Origin: Thermoleophilia bacterium | GTDB lineage: Bacteria > Actinomycetota > Thermoleophilia > Miltoncostaeales > Miltoncostaeaceae | Direction: 5' to 3' | Length of the DNA stretch: 9,705 nt | NCBI GenBank assembly: GCA_029861485.1 | Contig: JAOTZF010000050.1 | Location: 1-9,705, forward strand | Shown here: in pieces, positions 1 to 7,165 of the stretch | How positions within the stretch are numbered: position 1 is the stretch's first letter | Layout: every line of letters begins with the position of its first letter | The notes under the pieces: model-generated | Told to the model about the DNA's origin: nothing | Databases searched by the model: none | The model's input: the letters and a program-made list of their open reading frames with translations, nothing else | Translations under genes and position numbers: made by a program

Positions 1-468
1 GACACCCAGCGGACTCGCCTCGAGAACCACGGCCCTCTTGACGTCGTTCAGCGTTTCGTTGAGCTCGATGCCGCGCCGGATGTTCTTGACGTAGGTCAGC
101 CCCTCGAGCTCGTTACCGGGGACCTCGGGCAGCTTGTAGTTGAAGCCGCTGCAGATGATCAGCTTGTCCCACGAGAGGACCTCGCCGTTCGCGGTCATCG
201 TCTGGTTCTTCGCGTCGACTTCGCTCACGCGAGTCTCGCGCCGCAGGTCGATGCCCGCTTCCGCGTAGTTCTCGGGTCCGGCGAGGAAGAGGCGCTGGAA
301 CTCCGGGATCTCGCCGGCGATGACGTAGGGGATCCCGCACGGCGAGTAGGCGACGTCCTCGTACTCCGTGCAGATCGTCACCTCAGCATCAGGATTCGTG
401 CGCTTGGCCATCGATGCCGCGCTGATCCCCGCGGCGCCGCCGCCGATCACGCAGATCCGTTCCGCCAT
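1..468 (-). CDS. CoA-disulfide reductase-like FAD/NAD(P)H oxidoreductase, N-terminal part (runs off left edge)
   Basis: This is a partial gene: 156 codons are visible from an ATG at 468, preceded by AGGGGGAG (482-475) six bases upstream. Residues 4-14 (RICVIGGGAAG) form the FAD-binding Rossmann motif. Residues 41-48 (YSPCGIPY) match the redox-cysteine region of the CoA-disulfide reductase / NADH oxidase group, with Cys44 as the probable single active-site cysteine. LIICSG (103-108) followed by a PEVPG stretch is the usual link after the first FAD half. Such enzymes reduce a disulfide, polysulfide or O2 with NAD(P)H through FAD and one cysteine. The expected second Rossmann glycine motif reads LEASPLG (149-155), so its first glycine is Glu150. 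The gene lies 57 bases downstream of the OsmC gene on the same strand, so it may be the operon's last gene or have its own transcript. Family call is firm; substrate is open. Confidence 0.85.
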   Translation of the reverse strand, partial: MAERICVIGGGAAGISAASMAKRTNPDAEVTICTEYEDVAYSPCGIPYVIAGEIPEFQRLFLAGPENYAEAGIDLRRETRVSEVDAKNQTMTANGEVLSWDKLIICSGFNYKLPEVPGNELEGLTYVKNIRRGIELNETLNDVKRAVVLEASPLGV

Positions 469-525
469 ATCTTTCTCCCCCTGGGCAGGCTTTCTGACAA
501 GTATCCAATGGTCACGCCAGCCTGA
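469..525. other. Short gap between OsmC gene and flavoprotein gene
   Basis: These 57 bases separate two minus-strand genes. Apart from the ribosome binding site of the downstream gene (475-482), I see only a weak inverted repeat, GTCA at 511-514 against TGAC at 523-526, which is too short to call a terminator. I could not fix a convincing promoter here, so read-through from the upstream operon is possible. Confidence 0.3.
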
Positions 526-936
526 CTAGTCCCCGCCGTGCACCTCGTAGGTCACGCGGGGCGGCTCGGCGAGCGTGTTCGTAACCCAGCAATACCGCTT
601 CGCCGCCTCCACGAGGCGCTCGAGGACCGCATCCGCAAGCTCGGACCTGACGGCCACTTCGTAGTGCCCGTAGCGAAGCTCCTTGCCCGCGCGCTGGGCC
701 GTGACGTCGACCGCGAGGTCGTGGATCTCGATCCCGCGTTTGCTGGCCGCGAACGCCACCGCCATGCAGAAGCACGACGCCAGACCGGCGGTCAGCAACT
801 CGGTTGGCATGGGCCCGGAGTCGTCGCCGCCGACGCTCAGAGGCTCGTCCGCCCGGAGGCGATGCCCGCGACCGCAGATCTCCGTTCGGAACCCGCCCCG
901 CCACTCCGCCGTCCATACCGTCGCATCTGTGCTCAC
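526..936 (-). CDS. OsmC/Ohr-family thiol protein (OsmC-like)
   Basis: The 136-residue product has the OsmC layout: an N-terminal strand pair (TVWTAEWRGG), a central helix carrying LASCFCMAV (52-60), and a later helix with YCWVTNTL (115-122). Cys55 (or Cys57) and Cys116 are the expected pair of redox cysteines, so both family cysteines are present. Members reduce organic or fatty-acid hydroperoxides, and many OsmC-like proteins have no proven substrate. The GTG at 936 was chosen because GAGGAG sits just upstream (rc of 937-950) and because it overlaps the glycosyltransferase stop as GTGA. A longer reading to 1062 would only add Arg/Gly-rich sequence inside the glycosyltransferase gene. The second cysteine is followed by Trp rather than the more common Pro. 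It is probably co-translated with the gene before it. Confidence 0.9.
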   Translation of the reverse strand: MSTDATVWTAEWRGGFRTEICGRGHRLRADEPLSVGGDDSGPMPTELLTAGLASCFCMAVAFAASKRGIEIHDLAVDVTAQRAGKELRYGHYEVAVRSELADAVLERLVEAAKRYCWVTNTLAEPPRVTYEVHGGD

Positions 937-2084
937 GCGATCTCCTCGTAGAGCCTTTCGTGGGCCGCCGCCGCCGCACCCCATGTGAACCGGTCGGCGG
1001 TCTTGCGACCCGCTGTCGTGAGGCGTCGGCGAATGGCCGGGTCGTCCAAGATCAGCTCGCACGCGGCACTCAGGCGCCTGCTGTCACCGACGGGTGCCAT
1101 CAGGCAGTCCAGGTCCGGGGTGAAGTGCTCACGAAATACCGGAAGATCGCTGAGCACCACCGGGCACCCGCCCGCCATGGCCTCCAGCGCGACGAGACCG
1201 AAGCCCTCGCGGGTGGAGGGCATGGCCATGACATCAGCGCCGCGGTACAAGGCCGGCATGTCGGAGTCGTCGATGCGGCCCATGACGTGCACGTCGGTCG
1301 TGTCATCGAGAACCTCTCCTACGACCATGCTCAGGCGCTCCGCGTCGTTGTGCCATCCCGACCGGTATTCGGCGTAGTCGAAGAGCGTCTCACCGCCCGC
1401 GATTGCCAGCAGAGCGCTCGGGCGGCGGCGCTTGAGCGCCGCGAACGCCGCGAGCAGGTCGCGGCTGCCTTTGCGCGGCTCGATGCCTCCGACGCTCAGC
1501 ACGACCGGTCGATCGCTCCAGCCAAAGCGCGCCCGGGCGTCCTCGCGGGACAGCCCGGTGGCACGGAAGCGCGCGGCGTCGATGCCGTTCGGGATGATCG
1601 CGGCGTCGACGTCGAACTGCTCGCGAAGGCGGTCCGCCCAATACCGGGAGACGCAGACACGGTGGTCGACGCGGCTAATGGAGGCGCGCTGGCACGCATC
1701 GAGCACCGGGCTCCTGAACTCGTCCACGTGATGGACGGTGCGGACGATCGCAGCCGCTCGGTTCTCGGTACGCAGCGTTAGCAGGGCGCGCGCCGACAGG
1801 CAGTCCTCCGAGTGCTCGACCTCGGCGGGGGGCGTGGTGCGAAGGGCACCGGCCAGCGCGTCGGCGTACCTCAGGATGCGTCGTTCCGTCGACTCCTGGG
1901 AGCTGCGGGCGACCGGCACCAGAACCGTTTCGACCGCCGGGTCCCGAAAGAACCCCGCACCATCGATCGACAGCGCCCACAGCTCGACGTCGTGGGTCCG
2001 CGCCGCAAGAGCCTCGGCGAGATTGAGGGCGTGCACGACGCCGCCGCGAGGCTTCGTCGAATAGGTCAGCAGTCGTATGTGCAC
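933..2084 (-). CDS. GT4-type glycosyltransferase, MSMEG_0565 family
   Basis: The 383-residue protein is a GT-B fold, retaining-type glycosyltransferase. The N-terminal domain opens with LLTYSTKPRGGVVHAL (5-20), whose Gly pair is the usual acceptor-side loop. VRTVHHVDEF (114-123) and SVGGIEPRKGS (197-207) follow, and the C-terminal donor domain carries GGETLFDYAEYR (230-241) and the EX7E motif in EGFGLVALE (Glu293 to Glu301). These phrases match, from memory, the MSMEG_0565 family, a glycosyltransferase group that co-occurs with the MSMEG_0567-0572 (Nit1C-like) gene set. No signal peptide or membrane segment is seen, so it should act in the cytoplasm with a nucleotide sugar. The start is GTG at 2084, six bases after the fdrA stop; no strong ribosome binding site is seen. 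Its stop overlaps the OsmC start. Donor and acceptor are unknown. Confidence 0.9.
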   Translation of the reverse strand: MHIRLLTYSTKPRGGVVHALNLAEALAARTHDVELWALSIDGAGFFRDPAVETVLVPVARSSQESTERRILRYADALAGALRTTPPAEVEHSEDCLSARALLTLRTENRAAAIVRTVHHVDEFRSPVLDACQRASISRVDHRVCVSRYWADRLREQFDVDAAIIPNGIDAARFRATGLSREDARARFGWSDRPVVLSVGGIEPRKGSRDLLAAFAALKRRRPSALLAIAGGETLFDYAEYRSGWHNDAERLSMVVGEVLDDTTDVHVMGRIDDSDMPALYRGADVMAMPSTREGFGLVALEAMAGGCPVVLSDLPVFREHFTPDLDCLMAPVGDSRRLSAACELILDDPAIRRRLTTAGRKTADRFTWGAAAAAHERLYEEIA

Positions 2085-2090
2085 CGGCGC

Positions 2091-3557
2091 TCAGGCGAGT
2101 GCGGCGGCAGCCCAGCGCGCGGCCAGTGCGTTGCTCGCCGCCGTAGTGACTCCGGCCGCCTGCAGCGCGGCCTCCTGAGCGCTGAGGACCTGAGAGTCCG
2201 CTTCGGTGCCGAGGACGTGGGCGATGACGGCTACCTCGGGGCGCTCGCGCCGCACCGGCTGCAGCGCATCGATCAGGACGCCCGCAGGATCCGGATGGCT
2301 CCCGAAGCCGAGAACCACGTCGAAGAGCAGCACCGCAAGCGCCGAATCGTCAGCCTGAGCGGCGATCTGCTCTGCGCGGGCATGGGGATCGATCATCGGA
2401 TGGGGCCGCCCCCGGGTGTACTCCTCCTCGCCGAGGTCCAGGCAGGCATGACCGCTCAGGGGCTCTCCGGGGTCGAGAGCGGTGGCGGATCCCGCGGGCG
2501 CGTTCGAGACCACCCTGCCGAGGCGCTCGGCCAGGATTGCGGCCGCCTCGCTGCACAGCGTTCCGCCGGAGAAGAGCCCGCGCACCACCCCCGAGCGAGG
2601 TCGGGCTCCGGGGGGCTCCGGCAGGGGCGGGGCCGGCGCCCCCGCGGCCTCTGCGGCGGCGCGGGCCGCCTCGTCGAGCGTCGGCACCAGCCGCACGGGG
2701 CCGACGGCCCTGGCATCGCCGCCAACGAAGCACGCCACGGCCGGCTTACCGCACTCGGCGAGTGCACTGACGACGGTCTCGGCCACGGCGGGTGCAGGTG
2801 GCTTGCTCACGCAGAGGATGACCTCGGTTGCGTCGTCAGCCGCGAGCCGCCCGATCGCGTCGAGCGCGGTGCGCGCTCCGATGCGCTCCTGGAGATCCCG
2901 CCCGCCGGTCCCGTAGCACTGAGTGATTCCGCTGCCGAACCGCTCGAGGAGCACGGTCACCTCTTGGGCCCCGGTACCGGCTGCGGCCACCACGCCGACC
3001 GGCCCCGAGGCGACGGCGTTCGCGAAGCCGAGGCCCACGCCGTCGATGACCGCCGTGCCGGCGCCCGGGCCCATCACAAGGCGCCCGAGCCGGTGCGCCC
3101 GCACCTTGAGCGCCACCTCGTCGTCCACCCCGACACCGTTGCTAAACAGCAAGACGTCCATGCCTGCGCCGAGCGCCTTGTGAGCCTCCAGGGACGCGTA
3201 CTCGCCGGGTACGGAGACGATCGCCACATCGGCGCTCGCGCGGGTGAGGGAGGTCGCCGCGCTTCGCTCCTCGTGCGCCCCGGAGGACGCCAACGTTCCC
3301 GCGTCGAGTGCCATCGCGGCCGCCTCGAGACCCGCATGCGGCTCGGCACCGTCGATGGCGATGACCAAGTCGTTGGGCCCGGCAGCGTCGAGGCCGTCAT
3401 CGCCAAGGCCAAGCTCCCGCGCCTCGGCAACGTTGGCGGGCGTCCCCATGAAGACGAAGGCGCGCTCGACTCCGGCAAGCGCCTGCGCCTCCCGGGCCGC
3501 GCGCATCATCTTGGCGCTGTCGGCCCATCGTCCCGCGCGCACCTCGAGGGCGATCAT
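2091..3557 (-). CDS. fdrA: FdrA (AllF) family protein, acyl-CoA synthetase-like subunit linked to oxamate transcarbamylase
   Basis: The 488-residue protein matches E. coli FdrA over its whole length: VFMGTPANVAEAREL (35-49), PNDLVIAI (61-68), SVPGEYASLEAHKALG (115-130), YGTGGRDL (215-222), CVSKPPAPAV (249-258), GLFSGGTLCSEAA (327-339), GRPHPMIDP (383-391) and LLFDVVLGFG (410-419). The fold is that of succinyl-CoA synthetase alpha (CoA-binding plus ligase domains). In E. coli allantoin use, FdrA with YlbE (DUF1116) and YlbF (DUF2877) forms oxamate transcarbamylase, making carbamoyl phosphate for carbamate kinase. Neither partner gene is in this window, although the kinase heads the same operon. 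The protein is shorter than the E. coli one (about 555 residues), and the conserved GPDCGT is here GPGAGT (163-168). The start ATG at 3557 overlaps the upstream stop as ATGA. Membership is firm; the reaction here is inferred. Confidence 0.93.
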   Translation of the reverse strand: MIALEVRAGRWADSAKMMRAAREAQALAGVERAFVFMGTPANVAEARELGLGDDGLDAAGPNDLVIAIDGAEPHAGLEAAAMALDAGTLASSGAHEERSAATSLTRASADVAIVSVPGEYASLEAHKALGAGMDVLLFSNGVGVDDEVALKVRAHRLGRLVMGPGAGTAVIDGVGLGFANAVASGPVGVVAAAGTGAQEVTVLLERFGSGITQCYGTGGRDLQERIGARTALDAIGRLAADDATEVILCVSKPPAPAVAETVVSALAECGKPAVACFVGGDARAVGPVRLVPTLDEAARAAAEAAGAPAPPLPEPPGARPRSGVVRGLFSGGTLCSEAAAILAERLGRVVSNAPAGSATALDPGEPLSGHACLDLGEEEYTRGRPHPMIDPHARAEQIAAQADDSALAVLLFDVVLGFGSHPDPAGVLIDALQPVRRERPEVAVIAHVLGTEADSQVLSAQEAALQAAGVTTAASNALAARWAAAALA

Positions 3558-4789
3558 GCGCTCACCGGCACGCCGTTTCGACCGACCAAGAGAGGCTCGG
3601 CCTGGACGCCGAGCGCCTCATCATCGGTCTCGCGTGCCCGAAGCAGCGTCGCGGTTGCCCCTTCCAACAGGACGGCACCCGGGCGCAGATGAATGAACGG
3701 CGACGCCTGGGCAATCGCATACGCCCCGGCCTGGCCGACCCAGATGAGGTCGCCCGACTCCCCGGGCGGCAGAGGAGCCCCTCGGGCGAGCACGTCATGC
3801 TGCAGGCACAGCGGGCCATAGATATCCGTGGGTCTCACGGCACCCCCCCTTGGCTCCGCTGCGGTGACCGGCGATCGCTTCCAGAGCACGCAAGGGGCAT
3901 GGGTGACGCCGGCATCCACCACCAGGGAGCCGTCGGATCTGCGCGCCACCACCCGGGTGAGAAGCCACCCTGCATCGCGCACCAGCGCCCGACCTGGCTC
4001 GAGGATGAGCTGCCGGGCATCGCCGGCGAGGACGGCACGCACCGCCTGCACGTACTCTTCGAGGCATGGCCCCGCGGCTGGCCAGCCACCACCGAGATCG
4101 AGGAACTCCCGAGCGGCGATGGCGTCGGCAACCTCGACGGCGTGTGCAGCCGCATCGGTAAGCCGTGATACCGGGACGGGGTATTCGACGGTCACGGCGT
4201 GAATGGGCGGACCGCTCTCGGCGGGCGGGCCCAGCTGGTAGGCGCCCAGGTGCACGTGCACGCCGCCGACGGCGAGCCCGGCGCTCGAGAGCCGCTCCGC
4301 GGCGCTCGATGCCTCAGCAGGCGTGAAGCCGAACCGGTCGGCACCGATACGGTCGGGTGGCGTGAGGCGCAGGCCGATGCGCGAGCGGGCCCCCGCATCG
4401 GCGGCGAAGCGCGCCGCAGCGTCGATCTGCTCGACGCCGTCGAGTATCAGGGTGGCGCCCTCGGCCAGCGCCCGCCGGATCTCCTCATCGTGCTTCAGAG
4501 GTCCGTTGAAGACGATCTGGCTCGCCGGGACCCCCGCCCGCCGGGCGGCGCGATACTCGAAGCCTGATGCAACCTCTGCCCAGCACCCGTCCTGGTGAAG
4601 GCGTGCGACCACCCCCATCAGCGGGTTGCACTTCATCGAGAAGGCGACACTCGCGCCGTCGCCCCAGGCGCCGCGGAAGGCGCGCGCCGAGGCTCCGAGC
4701 ATCTGTCCGTCGAACACGTAGAGGGGGGTTCCGAAGCGATCAGCCAACTCCGAGGCGCGTCCGGGAGGATGCTCCGGACCGAGGCTCAC
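3554..4789 (-). CDS. Fold-type III PLP decarboxylase-like protein (LysA/ornithine decarboxylase family)
   Basis: The 411-residue protein has an alanine-racemase-type PLP barrel plus a beta domain. FSMKCNP (50-56) holds the PLP lysine, Lys53. HVHLGA (178-183) places the PLP-stacking histidine at His180. DLGGGW (231-236) and EPGRALV (264-270) bind the phosphate, GPLC (325-328) gives the catalytic Cys328 offered across the dimer, and AGAYA (354-358) gives Tyr357. The family decarboxylates diaminopimelate, ornithine, lysine, arginine or related amino acids. Here the acidic residue that normally follows the cysteine (Cys-Glu or Cys-Asp) is Leu329, so a diamino acid substrate is doubtful. The start is the GTG at 4789, which overlaps the previous stop as GTGA. 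A longer reading up to 4984 adds only Arg/Gly/Pro-rich sequence from another frame of the monooxygenase gene. Its stop overlaps the fdrA start. It is probably catalytic, with unknown substrate. Confidence 0.88.
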   Translation of the reverse strand: MSLGPEHPPGRASELADRFGTPLYVFDGQMLGASARAFRGAWGDGASVAFSMKCNPLMGVVARLHQDGCWAEVASGFEYRAARRAGVPASQIVFNGPLKHDEEIRRALAEGATLILDGVEQIDAAARFAADAGARSRIGLRLTPPDRIGADRFGFTPAEASSAAERLSSAGLAVGGVHVHLGAYQLGPPAESGPPIHAVTVEYPVPVSRLTDAAAHAVEVADAIAAREFLDLGGGWPAAGPCLEEYVQAVRAVLAGDARQLILEPGRALVRDAGWLLTRVVARRSDGSLVVDAGVTHAPCVLWKRSPVTAAEPRGGAVRPTDIYGPLCLQHDVLARGAPLPPGESGDLIWVGQAGAYAIAQASPFIHLRPGAVLLEGATATLLRARETDDEALGVQAEPLLVGRNGVPVSA

Positions 4790-5808
4790 GCGGCCACCCG
4801 CGCACCGATCAACGGCCAAACGTGCGCTGCGACGCGCTGAACCTCCTCCAGATGGGGATACCCGCTCGCGATGACCATACCGATCCCCGCCGCCCGGTAC
4901 CGCTGGAGCCAATCGGCCACCTCGTCGTACGAGCCGACGAGGGCGGTGCCTGCGCCGCCGCGGACCTCGCGGATGCCCGCCCACAGTCCGGGCTCCAGCC
5001 AGTGACCTCGGCCGGCCTCGAGGGCGTTCATCCGCGCCTGCCCGACGGAGTCGAAACCCCGGTATTCCTCGGCCCTGTCGCGGCGAACGCTCGCGCGGGC
5101 CACCAGTCGCTCGGCGGCCTGCCGCGCCTCGGTGCCGGTGGGGCGTGCGATGACGTGGATGCGCAGGCCAAAGCGCATGGGCCGCTCCGTGCGCGCCTTC
5201 ATCTCGGCGATCCGACGCGCAATCTGATCAGGGGGCTCGCCCCACATTAGGTAGGTATCGACGGCATCGGCGGCAAGGGCGGTCGCCACATCGCTCGCTC
5301 CGCCCAGGTAATAGGGGCCGTGAAACCTCCCCTCGAGCTCGGCGACGAGCTGACGCAGGCGGGCATACCGCGCGTCGTGGTCGCGCTCGAGCGCCCCGTA
5401 GCCCGTATCGGGCCCCCCGCCGGCCACGAGGTTTAGCGCCACCCGGCCAGGGGCGATGACCTGGAGGGTCTCGATCTGATGCGCAATGAGGGCGAGCTCC
5501 TGTGCCGCGGGGTTGACGGCGACGATCAACCGAATGCGGTCGGTTACGGCGGCCAGTGCGCTCGCGGTCGTCCAGCTCTCCATGAACGTGGCGTCGGGAG
5601 CAAACGAATCGTTGACGGTGCCGGTCGGGATGAGGATCTCGCGCGCCCCGGCGCGCTCGGCCGCCAGGGCCACGCGGCGCAGGTAGTCGAACGTCGGCGG
5701 TCGCTCGGGTCGTCGGGTTCCCAGAAGGCGACCGTCCCCCTCCGAGGGGCAATACCAGGCAAGGGTCACATCGGGGATCGTCTCAGACCCGATCCGGATG
5801 CGTCTCAT
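4786..5808 (-). CDS. Luciferase-like flavin-dependent monooxygenase, compact SsuD-like
   Basis: The 340-residue protein aligns with E. coli alkanesulfonate monooxygenase SsuD: WYCPSEGDGRLLGTR (18-32), LIPTG (59-63), LNLVAGGGP (125-133), YLGGASDVA (167-175), YLMWGEPPDQI (186-196), RFGLRIHVIARP (212-223), DSVGQARM (253-260), WAGIREVRGGAGTALVG (276-292) and SGYPHLEE (315-322). It should use reduced FMN from a separate reductase, which is not seen here, to oxidise a sulfonate or another small substrate. Two differences stand out: about 24 residues are missing before YLGG, and the segment holding SsuD Cys54 is a longer, cysteine-free loop. The ATG at 5808 overlaps the preceding gene by 26 bases. 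An in-frame GTG at 5769, 13 bases past that stop, would begin at TLAWYCP and fits the SsuD N-terminus better; neither has a strong ribosome binding site. Substrate is not predicted. Confidence 0.88.
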   Translation of the reverse strand: MRRIRIGSETIPDVTLAWYCPSEGDGRLLGTRRPERPPTFDYLRRVALAAERAGAREILIPTGTVNDSFAPDATFMESWTTASALAAVTDRIRLIVAVNPAAQELALIAHQIETLQVIAPGRVALNLVAGGGPDTGYGALERDHDARYARLRQLVAELEGRFHGPYYLGGASDVATALAADAVDTYLMWGEPPDQIARRIAEMKARTERPMRFGLRIHVIARPTGTEARQAAERLVARASVRRDRAEEYRGFDSVGQARMNALEAGRGHWLEPGLWAGIREVRGGAGTALVGSYDEVADWLQRYRAAGIGMVIASGYPHLEEVQRVAAHVWPLIGARVAA

Positions 5809-7165
5809 GCAACTCGTCGAGTTGGGCGGCGAAGCGCCGGCCTCGGTCGGTGCCCGCTCGCAGAAAGAAATCCCGCACCCCCTCCCGATAGACGCCCGAG
5901 CGCGCCTCTTCGATGGCGTCGTCCCAGGCGTCTGACAGTCGTTCGATCCCTGAGGGGTCCGGGTCGCTCAAATTGATCCGGATCGTCGAGAGCGCCCCGA
6001 CCTCACCGAGGCCGTCACCCGGATAGACGGCGATCTTACGTCGGCACAGCGCCACTGTGAGCTCTTGCGCGCTTACGCCGAAATCACCCACATCGAGCAC
6101 GCACGAGTAGCCATACGCGGGCCGAATTACCGGCTGCGCGAAGGCGGCTACAGCCTCGAGATTGCGCCGGATGATCTGCTCGCCGCGTGCGAGCCATTCC
6201 GTGTCGCCGATGGCGGCCCGGGCTCCGGCGTGCGCGACGGCGCTCGTATTCAGGCGCACCGCCGCGATCTTGACCTGCAGGCACGCCCGGACCAGCTCCG
6301 GCGGGCCCGCCAGGGCGCCGAGCCGGGCTCCGGCCATCCCGTAGCCGTGCGCGAAGCCGCTGCTGGACAGGACGACTGCGTCCGGTACGTCGATCGCGAG
6401 CCGCGCCAGTGAATGATGTGTGGCCTCAGGGTCAACTCGGTGCGCCGCATGCGTCGTGTCGCTGAGCAGGATGATCCGGCGGCGCGCAGCGAGCTCCAGT
6501 AGGCGAAGGAGCTCGTCGGCGCGCTGGACCGTGCCGAACGGATTCACGGGATCGCAGACCACGATCATCTTGGTGCGGACCGTCACGGCAGCCTCGACCA
6601 CATCAGGGTCCAGGCGCCAGCCGGTCGTACAAGCGAGCCGGACCCAGACCGGTTCGGCGCCGGCCAGTCGTAGCGCCGGCACGAAGTGAAAGTAGCCGGG
6701 GTCGGTCACGATGACCTCATCGCCCGGATCGAGGCATGCCAGGGCGGCGTAGCCCACCCCAGCCTGGGCGCCCTCGGTTCCGATGACCTCGAAGCTGTCA
6801 TCGCGCGGACGATCAAAGAGGGCATCGGCGAAGAGGCTCCTGAGATCCGCCTCCAGGTCGGGGCTGTAGGGGCCGATGATCTCGGCCCGGGCTGCCTCCT
6901 GCATCGCGGCCACGGCACCGGGCGGGGGACCGATGTGGTTGGCCAGCCACCCGAGGTCCGCCCACTCCCGGCGGTCCAGCGCGATACGGCCGTCCCGATA
7001 GATCTCGCTCGGGTCCCAGCCCAAGATGCGATACGCGTCACGGTAGGTCATGTAGTTGCCGAAGCCCTGAGGGTCGGACAGGACCGCCTGCGCCCGGTCG
7101 GAGGTGGCCCAACGCAGCCTCCCGGCCCCGGGTCGCCAGGTCAGAATGGAGCGACGGTCGCTCAC
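5783..7165 (-). CDS. Aminotransferase class I/II fold protein with the PLP lysine replaced by histidine
   Basis: The 460-residue protein has the fold-type I aminotransferase core: YSPDLEADLR (100-109), GTEGAQAGVGYAALACLDPGDEVIVTDPGYF (split motif, 129-159), VCDPVNPFG (203-211) with the ring-contact Asn208, SDTTH (235-239) with the PLP-pyridine Asp236, AGARLG (278-283) with phosphate-binding Arg281, and IRINLS (395-400) with the carboxylate-binding Arg396. The Schiff-base lysine should precede GYGMAGARLG, but the residue is His273 (codon CAC at 6347-6349). His239 also sits where Tyr is usual. So PLP binding looks kept while ordinary transamination should be blocked. It may be a PLP- or PMP-using dehydratase like ColD, or a non-catalytic relative. 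About 60 extra residues precede the usual N-terminus. The GTG start overlaps the carbamate kinase stop as GTGA. Fold is firm; function unknown. Confidence 0.9.
   Translation of the reverse strand: MSDRRSILTWRPGAGRLRWATSDRAQAVLSDPQGFGNYMTYRDAYRILGWDPSEIYRDGRIALDRREWADLGWLANHIGPPPGAVAAMQEAARAEIIGPYSPDLEADLRSLFADALFDRPRDDSFEVIGTEGAQAGVGYAALACLDPGDEVIVTDPGYFHFVPALRLAGAEPVWVRLACTTGWRLDPDVVEAAVTVRTKMIVVCDPVNPFGTVQRADELLRLLELAARRRIILLSDTTHAAHRVDPEATHHSLARLAIDVPDAVVLSSSGFAHGYGMAGARLGALAGPPELVRACLQVKIAAVRLNTSAVAHAGARAAIGDTEWLARGEQIIRRNLEAVAAFAQPVIRPAYGYSCVLDVGDFGVSAQELTVALCRRKIAVYPGDGLGEVGALSTIRINLSDPDPSGIERLSDAWDDAIEEARSGVYREGVRDFFLRAGTDRGRRFAAQLDELHETHPDRV

Noticed and set aside
511..526. Possible terminator after the OsmC gene
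   Set aside because: The inverted repeat has only four base pairs and is not followed by a U run.
937..1062. N-terminal extension of the OsmC gene
   Set aside because: It lies inside the end of the glycosyltransferase gene, is of shadow composition, and the GTG at 936 has a good ribosome binding site.
804..1781. A 325-codon plus-strand open frame opposite the glycosyltransferase
   Set aside because: Antisense shadow: no family motif, and the minus strand encodes a full-length glycosyltransferase with its catalytic EX7E motif.
1812..3692. A 626-codon plus-strand open frame opposite fdrA and the glycosyltransferase
   Set aside because: It is antisense to two clear genes, has Arg/Gly-rich shadow composition, no recognisable motif, and starts inside another gene; long antisense frames are expected at this GC content.
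4790..4984. N-terminal extension of the decarboxylase-like gene
   Set aside because: The extra residues are Arg/Gly/Pro-rich and lie inside the monooxygenase gene; the GTGA overlap at 4786-4789 gives a normal family N-terminus.
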